Source of the DNA: Jiangella aurantiaca | GTDB lineage: Bacteria > Actinomycetota > Actinomycetes > Jiangellales > Jiangellaceae | Length of the DNA stretch: 64,000 nt | Direction: 5' to 3' | Assembly: GCF_004349105.1 (NCBI RefSeq) | Contig: NZ_SMLB01000025.1 | Coordinates: forward strand, 21,232 to 85,231 | In this document: positions 27,331 to 37,717 of the stretch, one piece after another | Numbering within the stretch: the stretch's first letter is position 1 | How the letters are laid out: every line of letters starts with the position of its first letter | Made by a program: the position numbers and the translations under genes | The notes under the pieces: model-generated | Database searches by the model: none | What the model was told of the DNA's origin: nothing | What the model saw: only the letters and a program-made list of their open reading frames with translations

Positions 27331-28868
27331 GCCGCCGCCGCGTCCTCGTCGTGTGGTGTCCGGACTGGCCGGTGGTCGCGGCCATGGCCGAGGACGACTC
27401 CGTCCAGAGCACCGCGCCGGCCGTGGTACTGGCCGCCAACGCCGTCGTCGCCTGTAACGAGGCGGCCCGGGCCGAGGGCGTTCGGCGGGGGATGCGCCGC
27501 CGCGACGCCCAGTCGCGCTGTCCCGAGCTCAGACTCATCGACCACAATCCCGACCGCGACGCCCGGGTGTTCGAGCCGGTGCTGATGGCGGTCGAGGAGC
27601 TGCGGCCGGGCGTCGCGCCGTTGCGGCCGGGACTGCTGGCGGTGCGCGCGCCGGGCCGGTTCTACGGCGGCGAGGACCCCGCCGGCGCGCTCATCGCCGA
27701 ACGGCTGGTCCGGGCCGGCGTGTGGGACTGCCGCATCGGCGTCGCCGACGACCTGTTCACCGCCGAGCAGGCCGCCCGGCGGGCCGGGCCGCAGGAGACC
27801 GTCGTGGTCGAGGCGGGCGGGTCGGCGGCGTTCCTGCGCGATCTCCCGGTCGGCGTCATCGACGACGACGATGTCGCGGGCCTGCTGCGCCGCCTGGGGC
27901 TGCGGACGCTCGGCGACTTCGCCCAACTCGACGGCGACGACGTCCAGGCGCGGTTCGGCGGCTACGGCGCCAAGGTGCACCGGCTCGCCCGCGGCGAGGA
28001 CGAATCCCTGCTCGGAGCCCGCACTCCGCCGCCCGACCTGGAGTGCCAGATCCGGTTCGAACCGCCGCTCGACACCGTCGAGGCCGTCAGCTTCAGCGTC
28101 CGCCAGACCGCCGAGCGGTTCGTCGCCCAGCTGGCCGGCCGCGGGCTGGTCTGCACCGAGGTCCTGATCGAGGCCGAGTGCGACCACGAGGTCGCGTCGT
28201 CGCGGGTGTGGGCGCACTCGCGCTGGTTCGGCGCCGCCGACCTGGTCGACCGCGTCCACTGGCAGCTGCGGGGACAGCTCCGGAACACCCAGGGCGTCAC
28301 GGCGCCGGTCGAGCTGGTGCGGTTCGTCCCCGAGACCGTCGAGCCGGCCGGCGCGCACGCCGCCGCGCTGTGGGGCGGTGGCACCGACGAACGCGTGGAG
28401 CGGGCGGTCGCCCGGGTCCAGGGCATGCTCGGCCCGCACGCGGTCACCGTCCCGACCGTGCAGGGCGGCCGGGCGCCGGCCGACCGGCAGGCGCTGGTCC
28501 CGTGGGGCGAGCGGCCGGTCGGGCTCCGTCCGGTCGACCTCCCGTGGCCGGGCAGCCTCCCGCCGCCGGCGCCGGTCCGCGTCTTCGCCGAGCCGCGCCC
28601 GGTGGTCGTCGTCGACGACCGTGGCCAGCTGGTATGGGTCAGCGAACGCGGCGTGGTCAGCGCCCCGCCGGCCCGGTTCCGTGCGGACGGGCTCGGCGAC
28701 GGCTGGCAGCCCGTCAGCGCGTGGTCCGGGCCGTGGCCGGTGGAGGAGCTGTGGTGGGAGAACCCCGCCAGCTGGGTCGCCCGCTTCCAGATCGTCACCG
28801 TCGACGGCCGGGCGTGGTTGATGACCTGCGCCGACGACGGCTGGTGGGTCGAGGCCGGCTATGACTGA
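27327..28868 (+). CDS. imuB: ImuB, inactive Y-family polymerase homologue
   Basis: This 513-residue protein begins RRVLVVWCPDWPVVAAMAED, where an active Y-family polymerase would carry the D-x-D catalytic motif (YVDMDAFFASVE type). Here the metal-binding acidic residues are replaced, as in ImuB. Later segments NEAARAEGVRRGMRRRDAQ, IGVADDLFTAEQAARR and LRRLGLRTLGDFAQL match the palm and thumb regions. ImuB bridges DnaE2 to the sliding clamp via its C-terminal half (known in mycobacteria). It is coupled to imuA' (ATGA), and dnaE2 begins 17 bp downstream. Confidence 0.93.
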   Translation: MSRRRVLVVWCPDWPVVAAMAEDDSVQSTAPAVVLAANAVVACNEAARAEGVRRGMRRRDAQSRCPELRLIDHNPDRDARVFEPVLMAVEELRPGVAPLRPGLLAVRAPGRFYGGEDPAGALIAERLVRAGVWDCRIGVADDLFTAEQAARRAGPQETVVVEAGGSAAFLRDLPVGVIDDDDVAGLLRRLGLRTLGDFAQLDGDDVQARFGGYGAKVHRLARGEDESLLGARTPPPDLECQIRFEPPLDTVEAVSFSVRQTAERFVAQLAGRGLVCTEVLIEAECDHEVASSRVWAHSRWFGAADLVDRVHWQLRGQLRNTQGVTAPVELVRFVPETVEPAGAHAAALWGGGTDERVERAVARVQGMLGPHAVTVPTVQGGRAPADRQALVPWGERPVGLRPVDLPWPGSLPPPAPVRVFAEPRPVVVVDDRGQLVWVSERGVVSAPPARFRADGLGDGWQPVSAWSGPWPVEELWWENPASWVARFQIVTVDGRAWLMTCADDGWWVEAGYD

Positions 28869-28885
28869 CCGAGAGGGGGCGTGAC

Positions 28886-31800
28886 GTGGGGTGGAACAAT
28901 CCGCCGATCCCCTGGGGCGAACTGGAGCGCCGGTTGTCCGACCGGCCGACGGTGCCGCCCGAGGACGGCCCCGGGTCGCGCAAGCGCAAGCCGTACAAGC
29001 GCAAGGCCGAGGTGCAACGCCCGGACGAGCCGGTCACGCCATATGCGGAGCTGCACGCGCACAGCAACTTCAGTTTCCTCGACGGCGCCAGCGGGCCGGA
29101 CCGGCTGGTCGAGGCGGCCATCGAGCTGGGGCTGCACGGGCTGGCGCTCACCGATCACGACGGCTTCTACGGCGCGCCGCTGTTCGCCGAGATCGCCCAG
29201 AAGTACGCCGCCGAGAACCTGCGCACCGTCTACGGCGCGGAGCTGTCGCTGGGCCTCGACGCGCCGCAGAACGGCGTCCCCGACCCACGCGGCGAGCATC
29301 TGCTGGTGCTGGCTCGCGGCGTCGAGGGCTACCACCGGCTGGCCGGGGCCATCACCGAGGCCCAGCTGCGCGGCGACGAGAAGGGCAAGCCCGTCTACGA
29401 CCTCGACGAGCTGGCCGACACCGGCCGCGGGCACTGGCTGGTGCTCACCGGCTGCCGCAAGGGCACCGTCCGGTCCGCCCTCGCCGCGCGGGGACCGGCC
29501 GCGGCGGCGGCGGAGCTGGACCGGCTGACCGCGATGTTCGGCCGCGACCACGTGGTGGTCGAGCTGTTCGACCACGGCCATCCCAGCGACGACGACGTCA
29601 ACCGGCTGCTGGCCGGGCTGGCCGACGATCGCGGGCTGCCGGTCGTCGCCACCAACAACGTCCACTACGCCGACCCCGGCGACCACCGGCTGGCCTCGGC
29701 CATGGCGGCGATCCGGGCGCGGCGCAGTCTCGCCGAGATGAACGGCTGGCTGCCCGCGTGGGGCGCGGCGTCGCTGCGGACGGGGCGGGAGATGGCCGAC
29801 CGGTTCGCCGGCTATCCGGGCGCCGTCGCGCGCTCCGTCCAGCTGGCCGACGAGATCGCGTTCGACCTGCACAAGGCCAGCCCGCGGCTGCCGAAGGAGC
29901 ACATCCCCGACGGCCACACGGCGATGAGCTGGCTGCGGGTCCTGGTCGACCTCGGCTTCCAGCGCTACTACCGCGGCGTGAAGCACGAGCGGGCGGCCCG
30001 CGAGCGGGTCGACTACGAGCTGAAGATCATCGACAAGAAGGACTTCGCCGGCTACTTCGTCATCGTCCACGACATCGTCGCGTTCGCCCGCGACGAAGGC
30101 ATCCTCTGCCAGGGACGGGGCTCGGCGGCCAGCTCGGCGGTCTGTTACGCGCTGGGCGTCACCGCCATCGACCCGGTCTTCCACGACCTGCCGTTCGAGC
30201 GGTTCATCTCCGTCAACCGCGACGAGGAGCCCGACATCGACGTCGACTTCGACTCCGACCGGCGCGAAGAGGTCATCCAGTGGGTCTACGACCGGTACGG
30301 CCGCCGTAACGCCGCCCAGGTCGCCAACGTCATCAGCTACCGCCCCAAGATGGCCGTCCGCGACGCCGCCAAGGCGCTGGGCTACTCGCCGGGGCAGCAG
30401 GACGCCTGGTCCAAGCAGGTCGACAGCTGGAGCGCGGTGGCCGAGGCCGACGCCGACGGGCACGACATCCCGGTGCAGGTGGTCGACCTCGCCAACCAGC
30501 TGATGCGGGCGCCGCGGCACCTCGGCATCCACTCCGGCGGGATGATCCTGACCGAGCGGCCGATCGGGCAGGTGTGTCCCATCGAGCGCGGCCGCATGGA
30601 CAAGCGCACCGTCCTGCAGTGGGACAAGGACGCCTGCGAGTCGATGGGGCTGGTCAAGTTCGACCTGCTCGGGCTCGGCATTCTGAGCGCGCTGAACCAT
30701 GCGTTCACCCTGGTGGCCGGGCACCTCGGCGAGGCGTGGGAGCTGCAGAGCGTCCCCAAGGAGGAGCCGGCGGTCTACGACATGCTCTGCCGCGGCGACT
30801 CCATCGGCGTGTTCCAGGTCGAGAGCCGGGCCCAGATCGGGACGCTGCCGAGGCTACGGCCGCGTGAGTTCTACGACCTCGCCATCGAGATCGCGCTGAT
30901 CCGCCCCGGCCCGATCCAGGGCGGCGCCGTCCACCCCTACATCCGCCGCGCCACCGGGAAAGAGGAGGCCACCTATGTCCACGACGACCTGAAGCCGGTG
31001 CTCGAGCGGACCCTCGGCGTCCCGCTGTTCCAGGAGCAGCTCATGCAGATGGCCATCGCCGTCGGCGACTGCACCCCCGACGACGCCGACCTGCTGCGCC
31101 GCGCCATGGGCTCCAAGCGCGGCATCGAGCGCATCGAGAGCATCAAGGAGAAGCTGTACAAGGGCATGGCCAAGCGCGGCATCATCGGCGCCGACGCCGA
31201 CCAGCTCTACACCAAGATCCTCTCGTTCGCGAACTTCGGGTTCGCCGAGAGCCACGCCCTGTCCTTCGCCAAGCTCGTCTACGTCAGCTCCTGGCTCAAG
31301 CTGCACTACCCGGCGGCGTTCCTGGCCGCGCTGCTGCGGGCCCAGCCGATGGGGTTCTACTCCCCGCAGTCGCTGGTCCACGACGCCCGGCGGCACGGCG
31401 TGCGGGTCCTGCGTCCGGACATCACGCGGTCCGGGGCCACGGCCGGCATCGAGCCCGACGGCGACGGCGACTCCCGGCCCATCGGGCGGGCCGACTGCCT
31501 GATCCCGGAGCACAGCCGCACCGAGTGGGTCCCGGGGACGCCCGACCCCACGCCGGAGCACCGCCGCGACACCGGGTACGCGGTCCGGCTCGGCCTCGAC
31601 TCCGTCCGTGGCATCAGCAAGGACGTCGCCGAGGCGATCGTCGAGGCCCGCGCCGGCCGGTCGTTCCGCGACCCGACCGACCTGTCCCGCCGGGCCGGCC
31701 TCGACGCCCGGCAGCTGGAGGCGCTGGCCACCGCGGGCGCGTTCGACGGCTTCGGCCTCACCCGCCGCGAGGCGCTGTGGAACGCCGGCTACGTCGAGAC

Positions 31801-32296
31801 CGTGGGCCAGCTGGAGGCCGTCACCGCGACCCCGGCCCCGCCGCAGCTGCCCGGCATGAGCGACGTCGAGCTGACCCTGGCCGACCTGTGGGCCACCTCG
31901 ATCTCACCTGATGGTCACCCGCTCGCGCACCTGCGGCCGCTGCTGCGCCGCGAGGGCATCCTCGCCGTCGAGGACCTCGCCACCGCCGAGCCGAACCGCC
32001 GGGTCAGCGTCGCCGGCGTGGTCACGCACCGGCAGCGGCCCGGCACCGCGGGCGGCATCACGTTCCTCAACATCGAGGACGAGACCGGCATGGTCAACGT
32101 CGTCTGCGGCGGCGGGCTGTGGCAACGGCACCGGCGGGTCGCCCGCAACGCCGCCTGCATGATCGTGCGGGGGATCCTGGAGCGCAAGGACGGCGTCATC
32201 AACCTGGTCGCGGACAAGCTGGCCTCGCTGGCGGAGCTGCACCCCGAGGCCGCCCGCGCCCTGCACGCCCGGCACCGCTCCCGCGACTTCCACTGA
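28886..32296 (+). CDS. dnaE2: Error-prone DNA polymerase DnaE2
   Basis: The protein has 1136 residues from GTG preceded by AGAGGGGG. A PHP domain is at the N-terminus (YAELHAHSNFSFLDGASGPD; ALTDHDGFYG), then the polymerase III alpha fold with catalytic aspartates in PDIDVDFDSDRREE. GRGSAASSAVCYALG and the finger region IHSGGMILTERPIGQVCPIE follow, and a C-terminal OB fold starts RRVSVAGVVTHRQRPGTAGG. Start with WNNPPIPWGELERRLS is typical of DnaE2. It carries out translesion synthesis and induced mutagenesis as the polymerase of the ImuA'/ImuB mutasome. It is last in the SOS-controlled operon. Confidence 0.96.
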   Translation: MGWNNPPIPWGELERRLSDRPTVPPEDGPGSRKRKPYKRKAEVQRPDEPVTPYAELHAHSNFSFLDGASGPDRLVEAAIELGLHGLALTDHDGFYGAPLFAEIAQKYAAENLRTVYGAELSLGLDAPQNGVPDPRGEHLLVLARGVEGYHRLAGAITEAQLRGDEKGKPVYDLDELADTGRGHWLVLTGCRKGTVRSALAARGPAAAAAELDRLTAMFGRDHVVVELFDHGHPSDDDVNRLLAGLADDRGLPVVATNNVHYADPGDHRLASAMAAIRARRSLAEMNGWLPAWGAASLRTGREMADRFAGYPGAVARSVQLADEIAFDLHKASPRLPKEHIPDGHTAMSWLRVLVDLGFQRYYRGVKHERAARERVDYELKIIDKKDFAGYFVIVHDIVAFARDEGILCQGRGSAASSAVCYALGVTAIDPVFHDLPFERFISVNRDEEPDIDVDFDSDRREEVIQWVYDRYGRRNAAQVANVISYRPKMAVRDAAKALGYSPGQQDAWSKQVDSWSAVAEADADGHDIPVQVVDLANQLMRAPRHLGIHSGGMILTERPIGQVCPIERGRMDKRTVLQWDKDACESMGLVKFDLLGLGILSALNHAFTLVAGHLGEAWELQSVPKEEPAVYDMLCRGDSIGVFQVESRAQIGTLPRLRPREFYDLAIEIALIRPGPIQGGAVHPYIRRATGKEEATYVHDDLKPVLERTLGVPLFQEQLMQMAIAVGDCTPDDADLLRRAMGSKRGIERIESIKEKLYKGMAKRGIIGADADQLYTKILSFANFGFAESHALSFAKLVYVSSWLKLHYPAAFLAALLRAQPMGFYSPQSLVHDARRHGVRVLRPDITRSGATAGIEPDGDGDSRPIGRADCLIPEHSRTEWVPGTPDPTPEHRRDTGYAVRLGLDSVRGISKDVAEAIVEARAGRSFRDPTDLSRRAGLDARQLEALATAGAFDGFGLTRREALWNAGYVETVGQLEAVTATPAPPQLPGMSDVELTLADLWATSISPDGHPLAHLRPLLRREGILAVEDLATAEPNRRVSVAGVVTHRQRPGTAGGITFLNIEDETGMVNVVCGGGLWQRHRRVARNAACMIVRGILERKDGVINLVADKLASLAELHPEAARALHARHRSRDFH

Positions 32297-32331
32297 CGAC
32301 CGCGCCGGCACTACGCGGTAGCGTCCTGGCC

Positions 32332-33996
32332 GTGCCTGCTTACCGCGCTGCCGACGACACGTCCCTGCATTACGACGAGCTGGCCGGGCCGGCCGCCGCG
32401 GGCCCGCCCGTCGTCGTCCTCGCCGGCGGGGCGGCCCGGCACCCGGCCTACCTGGGCGATCTCGCCGGGCTGGCCGACCGGCACCCGCTGGTGATCCCGC
32501 ACCTGCGCGGCGTCGGCGAGTCACCGGCTCCGGACCGGCCGGAGGCAGGCTCGTACTGGCGGCAGGCCGGCGATCTCGAGGCGCTGCGCCGGCACCTCGG
32601 GCAGGACCGTCTGCTGGTCGCCGGGCACTCCGCCGGCACCCGGCTCGCAGTCGCGTACGGCGTGCAGTACCCGGCGCACGTCGCGGCGCTGCTGCTCATC
32701 ACGCCGCCGTCCACCCACCTCGTCGACGCCGAGCCCGACGCCGAGCGGATCGCCGAGCGCCTCGCGGCGCGCCGCCGCGGCGGCGGTCCGGCCTTCGACG
32801 ACGCCTGGGCGGCGCTGGCCGCCGGGCCCGCCGTCCTCGACGACGAGGGCTTCAACGCCTGGCAGCGGCTGGTCGCGCCGTCCAGCTACGCGCACTGGGG
32901 TGCGGCCGAGCGGGACCACGCCGCCGCCGGCCACTACGACCTGCCCGCCAACCGCGCCTACTTCAGCCTCGACCCGCCCGCCGACCTCGCCGAGCGGCTC
33001 GCGTCGGTCACCGCCCCGATTCTCGTGGTCGCCGGCGCCGACGACGCGATGACGGGGTTGGCGCCGGTCGCCGCGCTGGCCGAGCGGTTCCCGGCCGGGC
33101 GGCTGGCCGTCGTGGAGGACTGCGGCCACTATCCGTGGGTCGAGCGGCCGGCCGAGTTCCGCGCCGCGGTCGACGCGTTCCTCGACGACGTGGTCGAGAT
33201 CCCGCTGCTCGGCGGCGACGTCAGCGACGGCGTCGTGCGCGTCCGCGGCACGGTCCGGAGGCACCCGGCCGAGGGCGCGGCCGCCGTCCACGCCTACCTC
33301 CGGCACCTGGAGCGGGCCGGCTTCCCGTACGCGCCGCGTTTCCTCGGCCTCGACGAGCGGGGCCGCGAGATCCTCACCTACCTCGACGGCGAGATGGGCG
33401 GCCGGCCGCTGGCGCCGTGGGCCGTCACCGAGGACGCCCTACGCGAGATCGCCGTCATCCAGCGCCGGCTGCACGACTGCTCCGCCGGCTTCGTGCCGCC
33501 GGACGGCGTGAGCTGGCGGGCGCCGGTCGAGCTGCCCGGCGTGCGGCCCGCGTACGACGGCACCGCGGACGTCGTCGGGCACAACGACATCACGTTCGAG
33601 AACACGATCTTCGTCGACGGCCGGCCGGTCGGCATCATCGACTTCGACCTCGCCGGGCCGACCACGCGGCTGCTCGACGTCGTCACGACCCTGCGGTACT
33701 GGGCGCCGCTGGCCGGACCGGCCGACCGCGACCCGGCGCTGCGCGACGCCGACGCCGGCCGCCGGGTGCGGATCTTCGCCGACGCCTACGGGCTGGACGC
33801 CGCCCAGCGGACCGCCCTGCTCGACGTCGCCGACCGCCGGTTCACCCGCACCTGGCACGTCATGAAGCACCGCGCCGAGACCGATGGCGGCGGCTGGTCG
33901 CGCATGTGGGCCGACGGCGCCGGCGACAACATCCGCCGCAGTCAGGACTGGTTCCGGTCGCAGCGGGCCGCGCTCGCCGCGGCGCTCAGCGGCTGA
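32332..33996 (+). CDS. Alpha/beta hydrolase fused to an APH-type phosphotransferase
   Basis: This 554-residue protein joins two enzymes in one uninterrupted frame. Residues about 1-285 are an alpha/beta hydrolase: VVVLAGGAARHPAYLGDL, nucleophile LVAGHSAGTRLAVAY, Asp in VVAGADDAMTG and His in VEDCGHYPWVERP. Residues about 290-554 match stand-alone aminoglycoside-phosphotransferase-like kinases: IPLLGGDVSDGVVRVRGTVR as N-terminus, FLGLDERGREILTYLDGE, catalytic loop VVGHNDITFENTIF and metal-binding IIDFDLAGPTTRL. Such kinases phosphorylate small hydroxyl compounds, not always antibiotics. The fusion could release and then phosphorylate one substrate. It starts 35 bp after dnaE2. Confidence 0.85.
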   Translation: MPAYRAADDTSLHYDELAGPAAAGPPVVVLAGGAARHPAYLGDLAGLADRHPLVIPHLRGVGESPAPDRPEAGSYWRQAGDLEALRRHLGQDRLLVAGHSAGTRLAVAYGVQYPAHVAALLLITPPSTHLVDAEPDAERIAERLAARRRGGGPAFDDAWAALAAGPAVLDDEGFNAWQRLVAPSSYAHWGAAERDHAAAGHYDLPANRAYFSLDPPADLAERLASVTAPILVVAGADDAMTGLAPVAALAERFPAGRLAVVEDCGHYPWVERPAEFRAAVDAFLDDVVEIPLLGGDVSDGVVRVRGTVRRHPAEGAAAVHAYLRHLERAGFPYAPRFLGLDERGREILTYLDGEMGGRPLAPWAVTEDALREIAVIQRRLHDCSAGFVPPDGVSWRAPVELPGVRPAYDGTADVVGHNDITFENTIFVDGRPVGIIDFDLAGPTTRLLDVVTTLRYWAPLAGPADRDPALRDADAGRRVRIFADAYGLDAAQRTALLDVADRRFTRTWHVMKHRAETDGGGWSRMWADGAGDNIRRSQDWFRSQRAALAAALSG

Positions 33997-34002
33997 GCGC
34001 CG

Positions 34003-34314
34003 TCAGCACAGCACCTCGGCGCCGGTGCGGTGCAGATAACCGCAGATCAGGCCCAGATCCCATTCCAGCTGTGTGATGCGCTCGTCGACGGCTTCGGCCG
34101 GCCACGACGGCGCGTCGAACCCGAGCTGCCGCTCGATCTCGTCCAGCCGGTCGGCGGCGGTCTCGGCACTGGACGCCTGGGCCGCCAGCCGCAATTCCCG
34201 GACGGACGCCTCCAGCTCGTCCATCCGCTCGCCCTGCCGCTGGAGGACGACCCCGCCCACACCGATGACGACCAGCACGACGAGTCCCAGCACGATCAGC
34301 GCGATCCGATTCAT
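34003..34314 (-). CDS. Small membrane-anchored coiled-coil protein
   Basis: This unrecognised 103-residue protein has an N-terminal transmembrane segment [20 protein letters not shown] (4-23). A charged helical region with heptad-like spacing follows ([20 protein letters not shown] and [15 protein letters not shown]), with two cysteines near the C-terminus. Orientation should put the helix outside or along the membrane. ATG at 34314 follows GGGGGTCGGTC; the longer frame runs into the nucS promoter. It is divergent from nucS and convergent with the hydrolase-kinase fusion. No function is assigned. Confidence 0.7.
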   Translation of the reverse strand: MNRIALIVLGLVVLVVIGVGGVVLQRQGERMDELEASVRELRLAAQASSAETAADRLDEIERQLGFDAPSWPAEAVDERITQLEWDLGLICGYLHRTGAEVLC

Positions 34315-34471
34315 GACCGACCCCCGCACCTCGGTGTGCGTGACGGTTCGCACGCTACGCCGTTCCGGCGCCGGTGGTCCCTGCGTGGCGGCTCCGATGA
34401 TGTCGAGCACGCTGCCGAGCACGACGCGTAGGTGCTCGGTTCGGCTCGCCGCGCGGTCTAGAGTTCGGGCG

Positions 34472-35173
34472 GTGAGGATCGTCATCGCACGCTGCCAGGT
34501 CGACTACGCCGGGCGGCTGACCGCCCACCTCCCGCTCGCCACCCGCGTCATCATGGTGAAGGCCGACGGCAGCGTGCTGGTGCACTCCGACGGCGGCTCG
34601 TACAAGCCGCTGAACTGGATGAGCCCGCCCTGCACGCTCACCGTCCGTGAGCCGGATCCGGGCGAGGACGGGACGTCGGACGGCGTCACCGCGGTGTGGA
34701 CGGTGCAGAACGGCAAGTCCGACGACCGCCTGGTGATCAACCTGCACGAGATCCTGCACGACTCCACCCACGACCTCGGCGCCGACCCCGGGCTGGTCAA
34801 GGACGGCGTCGAGGCGCACCTGCAGGTGCTCCTGGCCGAGCAGGTCGAGACGTTCGGCGCCGGCTGGCGCCTGGTGCGCCGCGAATACCCGACGCCGATC
34901 GGCCCGGTCGACCTCCTCTGCCGCGACGAGCAGGGCGTCGCCGTCGCCGTCGAGGTGAAGCGGCGCGGCGAGATCGACGGCGTCGAGCAGCTCACCCGCT
35001 ATCTCGACCTGCTCAACCGAGACCCGCTGCTGGCCCCGGTGCGCGGCGTGTTCGCCGCGCAGGAGATCAAGCCGCAGGCCCGCACCCTCGCCGTCGACCG
35101 CGGCATCACCTGCATCACCGTCGACTACGACGCCCTCCGCGGTGTCGACGACCCCACCTCGCGGTTGTTCTGA
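34472..35173 (+). CDS. nucS: Mismatch-specific endonuclease NucS (EndoMS)
   Basis: The protein has 233 residues from GTG. The N-terminal DNA-binding and dimerisation domain starts [20 protein letters not shown] with [20 protein letters not shown]. The C-terminal nuclease domain has [20 protein letters not shown] and [20 protein letters not shown], the D...E-x-K core of RecB-like nucleases, followed by the [12 protein letters not shown] helix. NucS cuts both strands at mismatches and is the basis of mismatch repair in actinobacteria lacking MutS/MutL (known). The acidic C-terminal peptide that binds the clamp appears reduced to DPTSRLF. Confidence 0.95.
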   Translation: MRIVIARCQVDYAGRLTAHLPLATRVIMVKADGSVLVHSDGGSYKPLNWMSPPCTLTVREPDPGEDGTSDGVTAVWTVQNGKSDDRLVINLHEILHDSTHDLGADPGLVKDGVEAHLQVLLAEQVETFGAGWRLVRREYPTPIGPVDLLCRDEQGVAVAVEVKRRGEIDGVEQLTRYLDLLNRDPLLAPVRGVFAAQEIKPQARTLAVDRGITCITVDYDALRGVDDPTSRLF

Positions 35174-35217
35174 ACGTCACGCCGATACAGCTACCCGCGC
35201 CCTCTAGGCTGTTCATC

Positions 35218-36618
35218 ATGAGTGCGCACTTCGATGTCGTCGTCCTGGGCGCCGGCCCGGGCGGGTACACCGCGGCCGTCCGCGCGGCCCAGCTGGGCAA
35301 GTCCGTCGCCGTCGTGGAGTCCAAGTACTGGGGTGGCGTCTGCCTCAACGTGGGCTGCATCCCGAGCAAGGCGCTGCTGCGCAACGCGGAGCTGGCCCAC
35401 ATCGTCAAGAACGAGGCCGACACCTTCGGGCTGGTCTTCGAGGGCGAGGTCAAGGCCGACTACTCGAAGGCGTACGAGCGCAGCCGCACCGTGGCCGACG
35501 GCCGCGTCAAGGGCGTGCACTACCTTATGAAGAAGAACAAGATCACCGAGTTCGACGGGTGGGGCACTTTCACCGACGCGAACACCCTCGACGTCCGCCT
35601 CAACGACGGCGGCAACGAGACGGTGACGTTCGAGCACTGCATCATCGCGGCAGGGGCGACGACCCGGCTGCTGCCCGGCACCCAGCTGAGCGAACGCGTC
35701 GTCACGTACGAGGAGCAGATCCTCGAGAGCGAGCTGCCGCAGAGCGTCATCATCGCGGGCGCCGGCGCCATCGGGGTCGAGTTCGGCTACGTCATGGCCA
35801 ACTACGGCGTCCAGGTCACCATCGTCGAGTTCCTCGAGCGCATCCTCCCGCTGGAGGACCCCGAGGTCTCCAAGGAACTCGCCCGCCAGTACAAGAAACT
35901 CGGCGTCGACGTGCGCACCTCGACCCGAGTCGACAGCATCGACGACAGCGGCGACAAGGTTCGCGTGACGGTGACCTCCGGCGACAATCAGGAGGTCCTC
36001 GAGGCCGACAAGGTGCTGCAGGCTATTGGCTTCGCCCCGCGCGTCGACGGCTACGGCCTCGACAAGACCGGCGTACGCCTGAACGAACGCGGCGCGATCG
36101 AGGTCGACGAGTACCTGCGCACCAACGTGCCCAGCGTCTACGCCATCGGCGACGTCACCGGCAAGCTGCTGCTGGCGCACGCGGCCGAGGCCATGGCGAT
36201 CGTTGCGGCCGAGACGATCGCAGGCGCCGAGACGATGCCCGTCAACTACGACATGATCCCGCGGGCGACCTACTGCCAGCCGCAGGTGGCCAGCTTCGGC
36301 TACACCGAGGAGCAGGCTCGCAAACTCGGTCATGAGGTCAAGGTCTCGAAGTTCCCCTTCATGGCCAACGGCAAGGCGCACGGCCTCGGCGACCCCGTCG
36401 GCTTCGTCAAGATCGTCGCCGACGCCGCCCACAACGAGCTCCTCGGCGCCCACCTGATCGGCCCGGACGTGACGGAGCTGCTGCCCGAGCTCACCCTGGC
36501 CCAGCTCTGGGACCTGACGGCGGACGAGGTCGGCCGCAACATCCACGCCCACCCGACGCTCTCGGAGGCGGTCAAGGAAGCTGTGCACGGCATCTCCGGC
36601 CACGTGATCAACATGTAG
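35218..36618 (+). CDS. lpdA: Dihydrolipoyl dehydrogenase
   Basis: The protein has 466 residues, normal for E3. FAD-binding [20 protein letters not shown], redox disulfide [13 protein letters not shown] (C42, C47), NAD-binding [20 protein letters not shown], second FAD site [20 protein letters not shown], and catalytic HAHPTLSE (443-450) are all present. It reoxidises lipoamide of pyruvate, 2-oxoglutarate or branched-chain dehydrogenase complexes, or glycine cleavage. Actinobacterial Lpd also serves peroxide defence. No E1 or E2 genes are adjacent. The ATG has only a weak upstream ribosome site. Confidence 0.96.
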   Translation: MSAHFDVVVLGAGPGGYTAAVRAAQLGKSVAVVESKYWGGVCLNVGCIPSKALLRNAELAHIVKNEADTFGLVFEGEVKADYSKAYERSRTVADGRVKGVHYLMKKNKITEFDGWGTFTDANTLDVRLNDGGNETVTFEHCIIAAGATTRLLPGTQLSERVVTYEEQILESELPQSVIIAGAGAIGVEFGYVMANYGVQVTIVEFLERILPLEDPEVSKELARQYKKLGVDVRTSTRVDSIDDSGDKVRVTVTSGDNQEVLEADKVLQAIGFAPRVDGYGLDKTGVRLNERGAIEVDEYLRTNVPSVYAIGDVTGKLLLAHAAEAMAIVAAETIAGAETMPVNYDMIPRATYCQPQVASFGYTEEQARKLGHEVKVSKFPFMANGKAHGLGDPVGFVKIVADAAHNELLGAHLIGPDVTELLPELTLAQLWDLTADEVGRNIHAHPTLSEAVKEAVHGISGHVINM

Positions 36619-36655
36619 GGCGCAGCGCATCGCGCCTAGTGCGGCCCCATGGCAA

Positions 36656-37717
36656 TCACGTCCCGACAACCCACTCCGCGTAGAAGATGCCGAGCCCCAT
36701 GACGACGCACATGCCGGCGATGATCCAGAAGCGGACAACGATCGTGACCTCGCTCCAGCCCTTGAGCTCGAAATGGTGGTGGAGCGGCGCCAACCGGAAC
36801 AGCCGTCGGCCGCCGGTCAGCTTGAAGAAGCCGACCTGCAGCACCACGGACATGGTGATGATCGCGAACAGGCCGCCGAGAATGACGAGCAGTAGCTCGG
36901 TGCGGGTTGTGATGGCCAACCCGGCCATTGCTCCGCCAAGCGCCAGCGCCCCGGTGTCGCCCATGATGATCCTGGCGGGGTGTGCGTTCCACCACAGGAA
37001 CCCGATGCACGCGCCAACCAGCGCGGCTGCCACGACGGCAAGGTCGAGCGGGTCGCGCACGTCGTAGCACGCCGGTCCAGGAGTGGTACCGCAGTTCTGG
37101 TTGAACTGCCAGATCCCGATGAGCGTGTAGGCACCGAACACCATGACGGACGCGCCGGTGGCTAGGCCGTCCAGACCGTCGGTCAGATTCACCGCGTTCG
37201 AGGTACCGGAGATGATCAGCAGCGCCCAAACCACGAACAGCACGACCGGCAGGACGATCGGGGTGTCGCGAAGGAATGACACGGCCTGCGACGCCGGGGT
37301 CAACGACTGGTCGTCCTCGAACCGGATCGCGAGAAGCGCGAACGCGAGCGCTACGACCACCTGCCCAGCCATCTTCGCCCGGCTGCGCAGGCCCAGACTC
37401 CGCTGCTTGAAGATCTTGATGTAGTCGTCGAGGAATCCGACCAGACCGAGCCCGACGATCAGGCCGAGCACGAGCAACGCCGAGACTGACGGCTCGGACC
37501 GGCCGATCAGGTGGGCCACTGCGTAGCCGAAAAGCGCCGCCAGGATGATCACCATCCCGCCCATTGTGGGCGTGCCCCTCTTGGTCTGATGACTCGTCGA
37601 GAGTTCGTCCCGGATCGGCTGGCCGTAGCCACGCCGGACGAGCCCCCAGATCGCTGCCCGGGTTCCGAGGATCGAGACCACCAGACCCACGACGGCCGCG
37701 GTCAGTACTGCAGTCAC
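36656..37717 (-). CDS. mraY: Phospho-N-acetylmuramoyl-pentapeptide transferase (MraY), extra copy
   Basis: This 353-residue protein has about ten membrane helices. Key loops are [42 protein letters not shown] with two catalytic aspartates, [15 protein letters not shown], and [13 protein letters not shown]. All residues needed for making lipid I are kept. GTG at 37717 has AAGGAG 8 bases upstream. It is unusual because no other dcw (mur, fts) gene is present, and base composition is visibly less GC-rich than the flanks. This suggests a second, possibly acquired MraY; an inhibitor-resistant copy is one speculation. Confidence 0.93.
   Translation of the reverse strand: MTAVLTAAVVGLVVSILGTRAAIWGLVRRGYGQPIRDELSTSHQTKRGTPTMGGMVIILAALFGYAVAHLIGRSEPSVSALLVLGLIVGLGLVGFLDDYIKIFKQRSLGLRSRAKMAGQVVVALAFALLAIRFEDDQSLTPASQAVSFLRDTPIVLPVVLFVVWALLIISGTSNAVNLTDGLDGLATGASVMVFGAYTLIGIWQFNQNCGTTPGPACYDVRDPLDLAVVAAALVGACIGFLWWNAHPARIIMGDTGALALGGAMAGLAITTRTELLLVILGGLFAIITMSVVLQVGFFKLTGGRRLFRLAPLHHHFELKGWSEVTIVVRFWIIAGMCVVMGLGIFYAEWVVGT

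Noticed and set aside
36656..37717. Secondary metabolite cluster around mraY
   Set aside because: No nucleoside antibiotic or other biosynthetic genes flank it; the neighbours are lpdA and a two-component system.
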